NCBI RefSeq assembly: GCF_003171675.1
Contig: NZ_QFZQ01000002.1
Location: 744,001 to 808,000 of the forward strand
Length of the DNA: 64,000 nucleotides
Direction of reading: 5' to 3'
Source: Reichenbachiella versicolor
Lineage (GTDB): Bacteria > Bacteroidota > Bacteroidia > Cytophagales > Cyclobacteriaceae
The notes below the pieces were generated by a model. The model was not told the DNA's origin. It ran no database searches and saw only the letters and a program-made list of their open reading frames with translations. Each line of letters opens with the position of its first letter. Position 1 is the first letter of the stretch. A program made the translations under genes and the position numbers. Below, piece by piece: positions 18,913 to 31,600 of the stretch.

Positions 18913-19929
18913 GTGAGTACTGCAGTAGCAATAGAGAATAATGTAGGGAATTCTAGTGTCCATTTTTTTTGGACTAACTATGTAAATCCTGACCATGTAG
19001 AACTTCTAACCCCTCAGCCTCTCTTCGCCCATCTCACACTGCATCATCCATATGCTCTGACGGAGTTCATAGACAAGCGTGATTACCAATCAATGGTCAA
19101 TTACTTTTCAAATCTAGAGATAGACTCTCCCCCTACACACTGCTATTTAAAAAGAATCGACAATCACATTCGTCAAGTATCATGTACATCTATCAGAGAA
19201 GAAAAAGGAATCAAAACGCTCTGGAGCTTTAATAGTGATGATTCCAATAACTTACTGACCGCAGCTGCACACGATCTTAGAAGCCCTATAAATTCCGTTC
19301 TCGGTTTGACCAACGTCATTCAAATTATGCTCAATGAACCGAAAGTCGAAAAAAAGGAATTAACACGTATTATAGACTTGATGAAAGTCAGTTGCAAAAA
19401 TGTACTCGATTTCACGGAAGACCTCTTGGAACTATCTGAAATAGAATCTGGAACTTATCAACTAAAAACTGAAGAAGTAAGAATTAATGAGTTCATTGAT
19501 ACATTTATTTCTACGAATAGATTTGAAAGTACCAAAAAGAAAATTGCTATTCAGAAAGTATCAAAAATTAATGAAAATGATACTTTTCATATCAATCGTT
19601 CTAAAATTACCAGAGTGCTTTCAAACCTATTAAGCAATGCCATTAAGTTCAGTAACCAAAGCGAGAGTATCTATATTAAAATATTAAAGAACGAAATAGG
19701 CCAGTTGGAAATTCAACTTATCGATCAAGGTGTAGGTATGACTAAAGAGGTATTAGAGAACCTATTTGTGAAATTTGGCAAATCAAAAAGACTGGGACTA
19801 GATGGAGAAAAATCTCATGGATTAGGAATGTCTATCGTCAAACAAATCATAGAGATGCACGGTGGACAAATACTGGTATCAAGTGAGGAGAATCAAGGAA
19901 CTGTTGCTAGGTTAATCTTCACTCATTAA
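18913..19929 (+). CDS. Soluble sensor histidine kinase
   Basis: 338 residues from GTG at 18913; an in-frame TGA at 18910-18912 lies immediately upstream, and an ATG at 18909 is in another frame and stops after ten codons. No membrane helices. The first 100 residues are a probable PAS-like input domain (HYRQSMVNYF-type region not firmly recognised). The kinase core is complete: AAAHDLRSPINSVLG with the phospho-accepting His near 120, N-box LLSNAIKFS near 235, DQGVGM near 271 and GLGMSIVKQII near 303. Typical HisKA/HATPase_c; no receiver domain and no adjacent response regulator. The start region lies in an inverted repeat, suggesting own regulation. Confidence 0.85.
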   Translation: MSTAVAIENNVGNSSVHFFWTNYVNPDHVELLTPQPLFAHLTLHHPYALTEFIDKRDYQSMVNYFSNLEIDSPPTHCYLKRIDNHIRQVSCTSIREEKGIKTLWSFNSDDSNNLLTAAAHDLRSPINSVLGLTNVIQIMLNEPKVEKKELTRIIDLMKVSCKNVLDFTEDLLELSEIESGTYQLKTEEVRINEFIDTFISTNRFESTKKKIAIQKVSKINENDTFHINRSKITRVLSNLLSNAIKFSNQSESIYIKILKNEIGQLEIQLIDQGVGMTKEVLENLFVKFGKSKRLGLDGEKSHGLGMSIVKQIIEMHGGQILVSSEENQGTVARLIFTH

Positions 19930-19980
19930 GCTATTAGGTAGTATAGATTAATTTATTACGGCTAATGTCAATCAATTAGA

Positions 19981-20028
19981 GCATCAGAGTTGATGCAAAA
20001 GTGAGTCACTCTATAAAATGACTCACTT
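19981..20028. terminator. Two stem-loops between converging genes
   Basis: A 6-bp hairpin (gcatca/tgatgc, 19981-19996) is followed by a perfect 10-bp hairpin (19999-20008 with 20019-20028). They lie between the converging histidine kinase and msrA genes. T-tails are weak, the better one being tttt on the minus strand. Confidence 0.5.
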
Positions 20029-20045
20029 CCGGTGTATTCTGACTT

Positions 20046-20639
20046 TTACTTTAATTTTTCAGCAAAAGCCTTTTTGAACTTTTCTACTTTAGGCCTAATC
20101 ACAAACTGACAATACCCTTGGTTTGGGTTTAGATTGTAGTAGTTCTTATGATAGTCCTCCGCAGGATAAAACTTATCAAACGCTGTAATTTCTGTCACTA
20201 TAGGATCATCAAATGCGCCTGATTCATCCAATCGCTTCTTATATTCTTCAGATAAGCTTTTCTGTTCTTCAGAGTGGTAAAAAACTGCTGATCTATATTG
20301 CGTCCCCACATCATTGCCTTGACGATTGAGCGTAGTAGGATCATGAGTAGACCAAAATACTTCTAGTAATTCCTTGAATGATATCTCTTCAGGGTTATAA
20401 GTAATTTGTAGTACCTCTGCATGTCCTGTAGTACCAGAACACACCTCTTTGTAAGTAGGATCTATTGTCTGTCCTCCACTGTACCCAGACTCTACCTTGC
20501 TTACCCCTTTGAGCTGTTGAAATACTGCTTCGGTACACCAGAAGCATCCATTTCCAAATGTTGCTATTTCCATTTTTTCCTGATTGTCCGTCGAAAACAT
20601 CAAGGTCATCGACAAAATAATTAATTGAACAATAAACAT
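20046..20639 (-). CDS. msrA: Peptide-methionine (S)-S-oxide reductase
   Basis: 197 residues. The active-site motif GCFWC (Cys32 catalytic) sits in ATFGNGCFWCTEAVF, followed by GVSKVESGYSGG, the EVLQITYNP strand, NRQGNDVGTQYRSAVFY and YHKNYY, all hallmarks of MsrA. It reduces methionine-S-sulfoxide in proteins. The start carries a hydrophobic leader (MFIVQLIILSMTLMFS), so the enzyme is probably exported to the periplasm, as found for several Bacteroidota MsrA proteins. No msrB domain is fused and none lies adjacent. Confidence 0.95.
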   Translation of the reverse strand: MFIVQLIILSMTLMFSTDNQEKMEIATFGNGCFWCTEAVFQQLKGVSKVESGYSGGQTIDPTYKEVCSGTTGHAEVLQITYNPEEISFKELLEVFWSTHDPTTLNRQGNDVGTQYRSAVFYHSEEQKSLSEEYKKRLDESGAFDDPIVTEITAFDKFYPAEDYHKNYYNLNPNQGYCQFVIRPKVEKFKKAFAEKLK

Positions 20640-20814
20640 AGTCTGTGATTACGATTCTACATAGTTATTGGTTTAACAAAGATCGAATGCAATTAATTCA
20701 ATCTTGATGAATCTTCTTTTGAAAAGCATATACCGCCGTAAAGAAGTTATTCAATAACTACACATTATACAAGGAATCAGAGTTTGTCGGTTCTCCCTCT
20801 GCGATGAAAGTTGT

Positions 20815-20822
20815 TAGTTTTG
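20815..20822 (+). promoter_or_regulatory. Candidate -7 box (TAGTTTTG) before the zinc-ribbon SDR gene
   Basis: Exact match to the Bacteroidota -7 consensus TAnnTTTG, 28 bases before the start at 20850. No TTG at the ideal -33 distance. Confidence 0.4.
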
Positions 20823-20849
20823 CCGTCGCAAAATTGATAACCGAGTGCA

Positions 20850-22391
20850 ATGAGTGAGGGAAAGGAAAAACTAACCAAGGAAGACATCGAGAAATGTGTT
20901 ACTATTTTAGAAACACTATCAAGTGATGTAGAACAACTTTCTGCATTGTCAGAAGAAGATCGTATCGCTGTCATGAAAGCGGCTGGTAAATTGACTCGTC
21001 CTAATAGAGATGAATTTGCTCAAAGACGAAAGGATACTAAAAAAGCTGCTAAACGCAAGCAGCAAGAAAGAGATCGTCATGCTCGAAAAGCCACAGGAAT
21101 CAGATCAGCTAGAGAGGCTACTATTTTCGAAGCGCCCAAACTTTTAACTGCTGCTCAACTTCCTGATGAAACTCCTGAGCTGGAATCTGCTCGAAACTGC
21201 TACGTTTGTAAGACTGAGTATACAAAGCTTCATCACTTCTACGATGCGATGTGCCAAGATTGTGGGGATCTCAATTATGCTAAAAGATTTCAAACCGCAG
21301 ACTTAACAGGGCAAGTCGCTGTGGTAACTGGGTCTAGACTTAAGATCGGATATCATATTACTTTGATGCTTTTGAGAGCTGGAGCAACTGTGGTAGCTAC
21401 GACCCGATTCCCCGCGGATTCAGCACTCCGATTTTCCAAGGAAGAGGACTTTCATGTCTGGGGAGATCGTCTCAAAATTCACGGGCTAGACCTCAGACAC
21501 ATTCCTAGTGTGGAGATATTTTGCAATTTCATCGAACAACAATACGATCGTCTAGACATCTTGATCAACAATGCGGCTCAGACTGTACGTAGACCTGCAG
21601 GATTCTATTCTCATATGATGCCCAATGAGCAGTTGCCCTACACTGCCCATGATGAAAAAACTCAAAAGCTTCTAGCTGATCATATTCACTGCTTGCAAGA
21701 GCTGGATCATCTGACAGGAAAGATTACTCAAGGAGAAGACAAACGACTGCCTGTATCTTGGCAGACCCCAGAAATTGGCGTCGGATTGAGAGCTTCTGCC
21801 GAACTATCTCAGATACCATACAGTTTTGACCATTCGATTAAACCAAAAGAAGTATTCCCTGAAGGACAATTGGATGCGGATCTTCAACAGGTAGACCTTA
21901 GAAAAACGAACAGTTGGAGACTAAAACTTGGTGAAATCGAAACACCTGAAATGGTAGAAGTACAACTTGTGAATTCTGTAGCCCCTTTTGTACTTTGTAA
22001 TCGACTTTCTACTATCATGAAGAAAGAAAACACAGGTATGAAGCACATTATCAATGTATCAGCTATGGAAGGTAAATTCCATCGATTCCACAAAGAAGAT
22101 CGCCATCCTCATACCAACATGGCTAAAGCTGCGCTCAATATGCTGACACACACCTCTGCAGGTTCGCTGGCTAAACATGGGATTTATATGAACGCTGTTG
22201 ATACGGGGTGGGTAACAGATGAAGATCCTGTAGAACTGGCTAAGAAAAAAGAAAAGGACCATGACTTCCAGCCTCCGTTAGATATAGTCGATGGTGCGGC
22301 CAGAGTACTTGACCCTCTTTTCGATGGTATCAATACTGGTAAACACTGGTGTGGGAAATTCTTGAAAGATTACTTCCCTATCGACTGGTAG
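20850..22391 (+). CDS. Zinc-ribbon/SDR fusion protein
   Basis: 513 residues. The N-terminal 100 residues are charged and helical (Lys/Arg-rich, about 60-90). Then comes a probable zinc site with two Cys pairs, CYVC (about residue 114) and CQDC about 20 residues later, typical of a small ribbon. From about 150 a short-chain dehydrogenase-like Rossmann domain follows: [32 protein letters not shown], and INVSAMEG with [11 protein letters not shown]. The Lys of the catalytic pair is present but the Tyr four residues before it is Thr, so the normal chemistry is doubtful. A long insert (about 250-370) splits the SDR domain. No membrane segment, so cytoplasmic. The substrate is unknown; the fusion with a zinc ribbon suggests a binding rather than purely metabolic role (inference). 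Confidence 0.75.
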   Translation: MSEGKEKLTKEDIEKCVTILETLSSDVEQLSALSEEDRIAVMKAAGKLTRPNRDEFAQRRKDTKKAAKRKQQERDRHARKATGIRSAREATIFEAPKLLTAAQLPDETPELESARNCYVCKTEYTKLHHFYDAMCQDCGDLNYAKRFQTADLTGQVAVVTGSRLKIGYHITLMLLRAGATVVATTRFPADSALRFSKEEDFHVWGDRLKIHGLDLRHIPSVEIFCNFIEQQYDRLDILINNAAQTVRRPAGFYSHMMPNEQLPYTAHDEKTQKLLADHIHCLQELDHLTGKITQGEDKRLPVSWQTPEIGVGLRASAELSQIPYSFDHSIKPKEVFPEGQLDADLQQVDLRKTNSWRLKLGEIETPEMVEVQLVNSVAPFVLCNRLSTIMKKENTGMKHIINVSAMEGKFHRFHKEDRHPHTNMAKAALNMLTHTSAGSLAKHGIYMNAVDTGWVTDEDPVELAKKKEKDHDFQPPLDIVDGAARVLDPLFDGINTGKHWCGKFLKDYFPIDW

Positions 22392-22474
22392 TAGTTAGAT
22401 AGCAGGCAAATAGCTAGACCTCTCGGACTATCGGTTTAAATCATTTGATTTTGAGTCTGCTTGTACATAGTCTT

Positions 22475-22550
22475 TGCTCTATACTGAGCAGACACTGTGC
22501 TAAGTACTGAGCACACATCGTGTCCTTATAAGAGCAAGAACTCTGCTCTT
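22475..22550. repeat. Cluster of three small hairpins in the intergenic region
   Basis: Three consecutive inverted repeats with related ends: tgctc/gagca (22475-22490), tgtgct/agcaca (22496-22515) and aagagca/tgctctt (22530-22550). They share the gagca/tgctc core but differ in sequence, as if degenerate copies of one unit. They precede the terminator of the giant gene. Confidence 0.5.
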
Positions 22551-22560
22551 GATACTATCA

Positions 22561-22595
22561 GATATAAAAAGAGCCTTAGGTTACCCCAAGGCTCT
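22561..22595 (-). terminator. Terminator of the giant exonuclease/nucleotidase gene
   Basis: Stem agagccttagg/cccaaggctct (22570-22580 with 22585-22595, one mismatch, loop ttac), followed on the minus strand by TTTTTAT. It lies 26 bases past the stop of the leftward giant gene. Confidence 0.75.
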
Positions 22596-22621
22596 AAACT
22601 GTTGTTATGGATTACAAGCGA

Positions 22622-25600
22622 TTAGAACTTTACCGCTTGTAATACTTTTTGTTTTCCTGACTGAGTTAATACTTTGACCAAATAGTTACCAGTAGGCTTG
22701 TCTTTCATTGGTATAACTATACTGCTAGAATCTACTTCTAATTCATCTATCACTGTACCAAAGACATTACAAACTAATACGCTTACTATTCGCTCCGAAG
22801 CTACTAGTTCCATATTCGTATTAGTGGGGTTTGGAAACAATGTAAAACCTGAATTATCCTCCCCGATTCCTGAAACAGTATCGTTGTCGGTAATTTCAAT
22901 TTCTACAGAAGTAACTGCTCCCAAAACAGTTCCTAACGATGGGTTGGACAATGTAACCGTCACAGTTTCGATATCCTCAACCTCAGAATCATCCTTGATC
23001 GTCAGTTTGACTGTACCAGCTACTTCTCCATCCAGAATAGTGATCGTAGTACTCGCGAGTTCCACATCTGTATTTGCACCAGAGATAGTAACCTCAAACA
23101 CCTGATCTCCTACGACAGCCTTAGTAGCTGTAACTGTAATTGTCACCTCATCACCTTCGGTAACCTCTACAGTCGATGAAGATAGCTCTACAGATATTGG
23201 CTCTAATCCATCAGCTCTGAAAGCCAAATTTTGGATTCTTTCGTCTGAATTAGGTCCTACATCAGCGATATTGTAAGCATCAACATTGTAGTTGTCCAAT
23301 AGGTATTCAGCAAGTGCATCCTGCTCAGTACCATCATCAGCAAAGGTCGCGTCACCAGTAGCCCCATCGTTTTTACCATCACCATCTAGGTCATATAAAT
23401 TCACTCTATTAGCGGAAGCTTCCTGAGGGAATGGATAGTTATCCCCTCCTCCTGCTAGGAAATTTAATGTTACTACTCTGACTGTTTGCTCAGGAAGAAC
23501 GACAGTACCATCATTGACTAGCCTTGCAGTCTCCTTTCCATTTTCGTCTACGAAGATCGCATTCTGTACTCTGCTTCCTGTTTCCGAAGTAGGATCAAAA
23601 GACAACTTAACTCCAGCAATTTGGATAAACTGACCAGCAACTGTCGGCAAAGCTCCTACTCCGTGCTCAAGAACCTCTACTAACTGCTGATGAGTTAGGG
23701 TCAACAGGGAGAGTCCATTATTGAATGCTAAGCTTGTATTGATGTCATTTTCACTAATTCCACCTTCAGGCTTCACTACACTACCATCAGAACCCTTGAC
23801 CGATTCGTTAGGCAATCTTACTGCTTCTGTACCACCAGCTGGAACGATAATTTGTCCAATACTACTTCTGATACCACCACCGTTTTTGATCGATACCCTC
23901 ACTGTAGGATCAGTGGTCTTAGCAGCTGCTAGATTTGCATCAGCCGTCAAATTACCAAAATTCGTTTCTTGAGTCCTTACCCCATCAGGATCATCACTAG
24001 CCCCAGAGCCGGATCTATTTCCATTGAGGTAAACATCTGCTATTCCAAACACATTAGACTCTTTAGCTACAATTGCATCCTCAATAGCATCAGCAATGGC
24101 CTGCACTTCTGGATCGACATGTGCAGCAGCACTCAAATCTGTCACCCCTTGCTCATCTGTAGCATAAACTCCTGAAACATCTGCATCATAACTTGCAGGA
24201 ACTATATCTCCATCTTCATCGAAGTCTATTACCAATCTACCTACATATTTGTAGCTACCGTCTGTATTAACTACTGCGGTTGAAGTTCCACCGGCATTGG
24301 TAAAGAAGGCAGGATAGTCACCTTGCTTAGTATCCCCATCTCTCAATCTATCATTGCTGTCCGTCAATCTAGTGTTGGAACCACCTGCTACTATAATATC
24401 GACGTCCTTCAATTTCTCAGCAAGAGCAAACTCTATATCAATTCTCTGCATATGAGCCAATACAATGACTTTATTCATAGTCGGATTGATATCAAGTAAA
24501 TGATCTACTTCATCTTGAATAATCTTAGCAAGAGCATCAATTTCAGCATCAGAAGGATCATTAGCAAATGGTGCAGGCATGGCTACGACTCCACCTGGAG
24601 AAGAGATACTTGCTAGTGTAGGTGTAGTAGCACCTACTACTCCGATTGACTCACCATTCACATCAAGAATGGTAGAAGAAGTAATCTTACTGCCAACTGG
24701 ACCTTGAGCACTTTCTACTACTAACGCACTCATATCTTCATCCTTACTGAAGTCTAAGTTTGATGACAAATATGGAAAGTCTGTCCCTTGGAAAGTCACA
24801 TCTCCTTCTAGGTCGGTACCTGTCAAATCAAATGACGCTTTGGTAGGTGTGTCTCCTGAGATCAATCCTGAAAGTACTTCTGTACCAAAGTCAAATTCGT
24901 GGTTTCCTAATGAAATAGCTTGAAAACCAAGTTCATTTTGTATTTGAATATCAGCTACTCCTTTGAAACCAAAGGCATCTCCAGACGCGTCGTAGAACAA
25001 TCCAGGTATGAAAGCATCTCCAGAAGACAATCTCACCGTATTATCCGCTATGCCATCACCACCCAAATCCTGAGCCTCAAGCGCATTCATTACAGCTGAC
25101 AATCTTGGTGCATCCTGAATCGCTGGAGCGCCAGCTTCTTGATCTGTTACGTGAAGTAGCTCAAGCGTGAATGTGTTGTCTACAACTGGAACATCTCCCA
25201 CTTGATAGGTAGTGACCGTACCACTTACTTCATTAGATACTATCAATAGTGCCTGACCGCTTGGACTATCAGCTGCTGGTACGAATACCAATCCTTCTGG
25301 AGCATTGTCACCTGCTGTCAAGAAATCGTCTTTTGGATCTTTAGTAAAATCTCTATTGTTGAGATATTCTACAAACTCTGGTGCATTTGGATCAGTCACA
25401 TCGTATACCATGATACCGCCAATTCTCTCCAAGGCGACAAAAGCGAAACTAGTCTCTCCTACTTTACCTAAAGTGATCGCTTCTGGTTCAGGACCTTTAT
25501 TATCACTTCTATTTCTAAGCTTGACTTTATCATCACTAGCATTGAAGTTTTCTGGATAAATAGTCGCAGTGATCTGTTCGAAATCATCTCCACTATCGTA

Positions 25601-28600
25601 TATCTGACCTTCCTCTACTTCCCATATCGAAAATGATCTAGCGCCATAAGTCAGTAGTTCTTGGTACTTCCCATCTCCCGATTGCTGAGATATATTCATA
25701 ATACCCAATCCATCTGCAGCAATTTCAATCTCTTCTGCATCTGGAAAGAAATTAGAATCAAAGTCTATCTTTCCTATTTCTGTTTCATCGGTATAATCTC
25801 CATACTCCCGAGCATCACCTTCATTAGCAGTAAATAGATACTTCTTATCTCCAATTTGCATACTTGCAATTGCATCAGGCATATATACACCTTGGAATGG
25901 CAATCCATTGTCTATATAAAGTGGTAAGTCATCGTCCTTACTTGGATCAATTCCGTTTCCAGACAGGCTATGATCTTTAAACCCAAGACCAAAGATATCT
26001 TCAACAGTCGCGGTAGAAATCCTAACTAAAGCCACTGCATTGTTCTCCTGAAGTGTAACAAAGGCTGAATCTCCTAAAACCGTAACATACTCTGGCTCCA
26101 AATCCTGCGCTACTGTAGCTCCTGGCCCAGAAATCAAGATTCCACTCTCTCTCAATTCATCTACACTAAAAGTGTTGTATGATTTAAAATCTGCAGTCTC
26201 AACATCTGTTGGAGAAGCTGTTGATAAATCCAATGGTAAATTGATGATACTCACTGTACCTTCAGGATCCACTGTGTAATCATCATTTGGTTCTCCTTCA
26301 TTAGCTACTATTATTACTGTACCGTCTTCGTTGAATGTCACCATATCCGGAAGTGCGCCTACTGTGTATGAAGCCAATTCTGATTCGTCAGTTGTGCTGT
26401 AGATATATACAAAACCTGGGTCTTGTTTTACATCCGCTTCTATCGCCACTGCTAGCATTCCATTAGCTACTGCCACACTATTGACACCTCCTCCCAGTGA
26501 GGAAATATCGATTGGAGTCCCTCTGGATGGAGAGGTAGGGTCAGCCATATTGATCACTTCTATGACATCAGTCTCAGAATTAGTTACATAAAGTTTATCA
26601 GTAGTGGCATCGAATGCTGATATCTCTGCAGCACCTTTGTCAAATGCAGTTCCGATTTGTACTGAACTCAATTGTGTCAATACACTCTTCATCTTCGGCT
26701 TGGCGATAATATTGAAGAATTGATTCACCGTATCACCAAAACTCGTAGCTTCTACCATCACTGCCTGATACATAGCCTTGTCAAATGAGCCTCTTAGTAC
26801 TCCGTTTTTAGAAAGCGCTATTCCATCTATTTCTCTACCAAAAAGATCAAATACTTCATAAGACAATGGCGTGTCTTTATCTTCAAAGTATTGGTTAAAA
26901 TCTACAGAGAAGAAAGCTCCTTGGGTAGTTTCTATATCTGCAATTTCTTGGATGATCTGAGGCTTAGCAGCTGGGCGACCACCTTGTGCAAATTTGAAAT
27001 TCAATACTGGTGCGCTATCGACATCACCATCAAATGACTCTGCTTCTCTGATACCTGTACCACCTATCACAAAGGCTACTGATCCGCCCGCTTCCCAATC
27101 AGAACGACTAACCACTGCTTCTAGAAGCTTAGCGATGTTTGGTGTAGAATATTTATCACCTACTACATCCCAAGTACCTGCCTCGATATTCCAAAATACG
27201 GTATCAGCAGGCATCATTCCTTCTTTCTGGCTATTAATGCCATCATTGAAGTAGCTTCTTGAAGAAATATTGCCATCCACATCGACGTACGTCGATGGTG
27301 TCGAACTATCTTCAACTATGATGTATAACTCAGTAGGGTCAATGTTCTTATTAGTCGCATCTACCGTGAATTCAATGCTTGCAGATTCTATGATGGCACC
27401 TTTCGGCAATTGCAGTTCATTAAATCTCAAACCTGTCAACTGAAAGGTCTCATCAAAAGTCGGGTTATCTGGTCCCGTTTCCTGTCCAAGTTCAAGGTCA
27501 CTACTTCCGATATCCATGCCATTGTTTGGTCTAGCGCCTCCTGGCAAATACTCCTCTGCGTCGTCAGTACTAGCTCCTATCGCTGTACTATTTTCTTTGA
27601 AAGGTACAAAGTCTACTATAAGTGAGGCAGGGGTTCCCGAATCAAACGAGCCTGCTTCTCTTCTTCCCGTTCCACCTATTACAAATGATACTGCATTACC
27701 TTCTTTCCAGTCGTCTTTATTGACTATGTATTGTAGAAGCGTCGCAATATTAGCCGTCATCTCCGCAGGTCCTCTATCTCCGATATTGGTCCATGTACCC
27801 GCTTGAACACTCCAATAAACACTATCCATAGACTTTCTACCTTTGCTATCTATGCCATCTGAGTAGTATGACCTTGATGTAATATCTCCTACCGTCTCTG
27901 TATAAGTATGAGTGCTATCCGAGTCTTCGACTACGATGTAAAACTCAGCTGGATCAAGGTTCTTGTTGAAGTTGTCTACCACAAACTGAATAGTAGCGGA
28001 ACTAATAATTGCACCTTGTGGAATATCAAGTTCGGCGAATCTCAACCCTGACAATTGATCTGTCTCATCGCTTTCACTTCCTAACTCAATATCACTGCTT
28101 GGAAGATCCATTTCATTCTCTGGTCGAGTTCCTCCTGGCAAATATTGCTCTGCATCATCTGTACTTGACAATATGAAATACTCATTGTTAGTCGCAGGGA
28201 CATAGTTGACTATCAATCTGGCTCCAGCTTCTGGGTTATTAGGATCGTATCCTTCTGCTACTTTCAATCCAGTACCTCCGATGGCGAATGCCATAGCATT
28301 ACCAGCTTCCCAGTTTGGCATATTGACTAGTTGCTGTACTAAGGAAGCGATATTGGTAGATCGTTGATCAGGTCCACTTTCGCCTACTACGTCCCATGTA
28401 CCATCAGGTATCATCCATTCCACACTGTCTTTTAGATACTCTCGATTGGTCAAGCCGAAAGAAGCATCACTAGTAGTAGGATCTCCTACATACGTCTCAG
28501 GATCAGCAGATTTCTCTGCAATAATGTAGAGTTCAGAATCAACCACCCCATCATAGTCATCATCTGATTCGTCAACTGTAAACTGAAGATATGCTTCTTT

Positions 28601-31600
28601 GATTACTGCCCCTTTTGGAATCGAAATACCATCAAATCTTAGTGCTGACAGTTGTGGAGAGAAGTTTTCCTGGTATCCCAATTCTATATCACTGCTTTCT
28701 GAATCCACATTACCTTTAGTGGTATTGAATGGTCCTACGGCATTTTCCAACTGCTCTTCAGCATCATCATCTTCAGAACTAATTCTAAATACCAATGTCT
28801 CCTGTCCAGAAGCTCTTGGAAGAGGTCTGAGGTCAGCAAAGTCAAGTAGTGCTACTACAGGTTCGTGATCACTTCCTGATGCATCTGTTTCTTCAGTATC
28901 AACATTCAGATGTGCTATTTGAACTTTTGCATTTACTGCTAGGTTGTCACTGACCAAGATGTGATCTAGAACTTGAGAATTTCCTTGGAAGATAAAAGTG
29001 TATCTATCGTCTAATGGAACCTTGTTGGTCAAGTTGTAAAGAAATTCGTCGAAATCAGCTACTGGAGAGACATAAGCAAACTCATTCAAGTCTCCTAAGA
29101 CCACTACAGGTGCGTTATCATTTTCTTTCAAGTATTGTTTTACAAATTCTTGAACGGCTTCCGACTGGACTTGTCTTTCGTCTAAGCTTCCATTTACCGA
29201 TACATCCTCTTGTCTATCTTGGAATGGTTGCTTGACTCCAAAAATAGGGGCACTACCTCCCTTAGATGAGAAGTGATTATTTACTACCATCAATGTAGTA
29301 TCGTTGAACTCGAATTGTGCGACTAGTGGAAGTCTTGCTTTTTCGAATGCATCGCCTTCGTTTTGAGAAGAGATAGTCTGAACAGAACCTTCTACTAATT
29401 TCACTCTAAGAGGATTGTAAAGGAAGGCTGTTCTGATGTTTCCATTTGGATCTCCTCCACTAGTAGCTTCACCTAATAAAAAGGTGTTGTCAATATACTG
29501 ATAAGCAGGTCCACCAGCTGCTGTGATCGCATCCACCAACATTTGTAAGGTCACATCAGCAGCTACTACACCATCAGGTCCCTCTGATCCTGTATTGTCT
29601 TGGATCTCTTGAAGTCCTAGAATATCTGGCGAACTAAGGTTTTGAACGATTTGATTAGCTATAGTTACAAATCTACCTTCGCCTACATCGTCGTCCTCTT
29701 CATCGTTATTCGGATCAAGGTTCAATACATTATAGGTAGCGATCAAAAGCTCTTTTTCAGATGCTTTGAATGGTACTACTGTCGGGCTAAAGGAAGCTTC
29801 TTCTTTAGCTTCTAATACTTCAAAGTCTTGTGTAGGGGTAACTTCATATACACCTCTGTCATAAGTAACGATACCCGTAATATCTTCAAATAAAGTACCT
29901 GGTAGATATCCTTGAACGGCTCCTGTAGGTCTGTCTTCTTCTTTGCCTCCAAGAAGCGCATTATCACCTAAGGATATTTCGATTTTTTCAGGGTTTAGGT
30001 CACCAGGCATTATGCTAAGCGTATTTCTGGCAGTCAAACCTGTGGCATTGGCGCCAAAATCAGTAACGACGAATACATCCGACATACCTACTGGGGTTAC
30101 TGCCATTGGTTCTTGAACCTTCACTAGCATATTTTCTAAAGATTCATAAAAATCTATTCCTGAAACGGATGGTTCGAATGTTGCATCAAACTCGCTATCA
30201 TCAATTTTTTCAGTAGGTAACAACCTTCCTCCTAATCCAAGAATCACGGCTTCAGGTAAATCATTACCCTTAAAATCAACTTGAATAAATGGATTGTTTC
30301 CTAATTGAGTTCTAGTAGGTTCATCTGCCCTCATTTCTTGTTCTTGTACTGTACCGATTACAGTGACAGCATCTCCAACTTCGACATCATCGGTACCAGA
30401 AGTAAAGACATACAGCGCTTCAGAGGTTTTTGGATCGGTGTCAGGCGCTAAGTCTTGTACGTAAAAACCATTCTCATCTGTCCCTGTTACTATTCCTTCT
30501 ATTTGTACATCCGTATCTTCCATAGGTGAGGTGTGTCCTGCTCCTTGGATAGCACTAATGGCGGTAGTGGTAAAATCATTGTCTCCAATTTGAAGAACTG
30601 CTTGGCTAATGGCTCCAATGGAAGCGTTAGTTACATTTTTCAATTCAATAACTAAGCTTTCTGTTCCTTCCATCAAGGCATCGTCAGTCACTGTAAATGT
30701 CAATGTCTGCTTATCTGTAGATCCTGCTGGAAATGTGAGCGTCTGTGTGGTATAGTTATCTAAATCTGTTGCTTCACCAGTAGTACCTGCGATACCGGTA
30801 AGTATCTCCACTTCTACCGTAGTAGCATTCGTAGCATTTGGGTTCAATATTTGTACTGAAACTTCAGCAGTCCCTTCTCCTTCTCTGGTCAAAAAGAATG
30901 CACTTTCAAATTGAACGATTGTAGAAGTAAGTGTTGCTGCTTTTAGTTCTACCGCATTCACAAACCACTCTGCACAGCCAGATGTAGCTGAGTAATGGAT
31001 CAAGAGTTGCTGCTCCCCTTCTAACTTCTCATAGTTGAAGGTGATGTTTTCATCTGCTTCGGTCAGTGTACCATAAGAAGTTTTAGTAGCTAGATTGGGA
31101 TCAGTACCAGCGACATAGGCGTCAGCAAGAAAAACTTCCAAGCCATTTCCACTGAAATTAGAGCTGACATCTATAGATATAGTTCCACTTCCGATGCCTG
31201 AAAAACTTATGGGCGGACTAATCAACCAGTCATCTCCATCACATGCATCTGCTCCATACGCATTCATTCGTACGGCTTGCTCATCTAGTCTATATGCCCA
31301 TGAAGAAGCATCTCCGGCAGCACTGTATTGAGACCATTTCCCTACTAACCTATTGAAAGGATCAGTCGAGAAATCTTCAGAGATGACAGTGGCTGGTGGG
31401 TCTAATACTACTTCATTAGATATCTCTAATGTTCCTATAGGAAACTGAGAGGCACAAGCGTCATCCGTAGAACATCCGTCTACTGCATTTTTTCCGCTAA
31501 AAGTCCAGTTAGACTCATTAAAAGTAGAACCATCTGGGCCTGTATCATCTTTTCTGTAAGCCCATCCGTCTAGATATTCCCAAGGCTTACCCGTTCCATC

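Noticed and set aside
18909-18941. ATG at 18909 as start of the histidine kinase
   Set aside because: It is in another frame and stops after ten codons; GTG at 18913 reads into the kinase.
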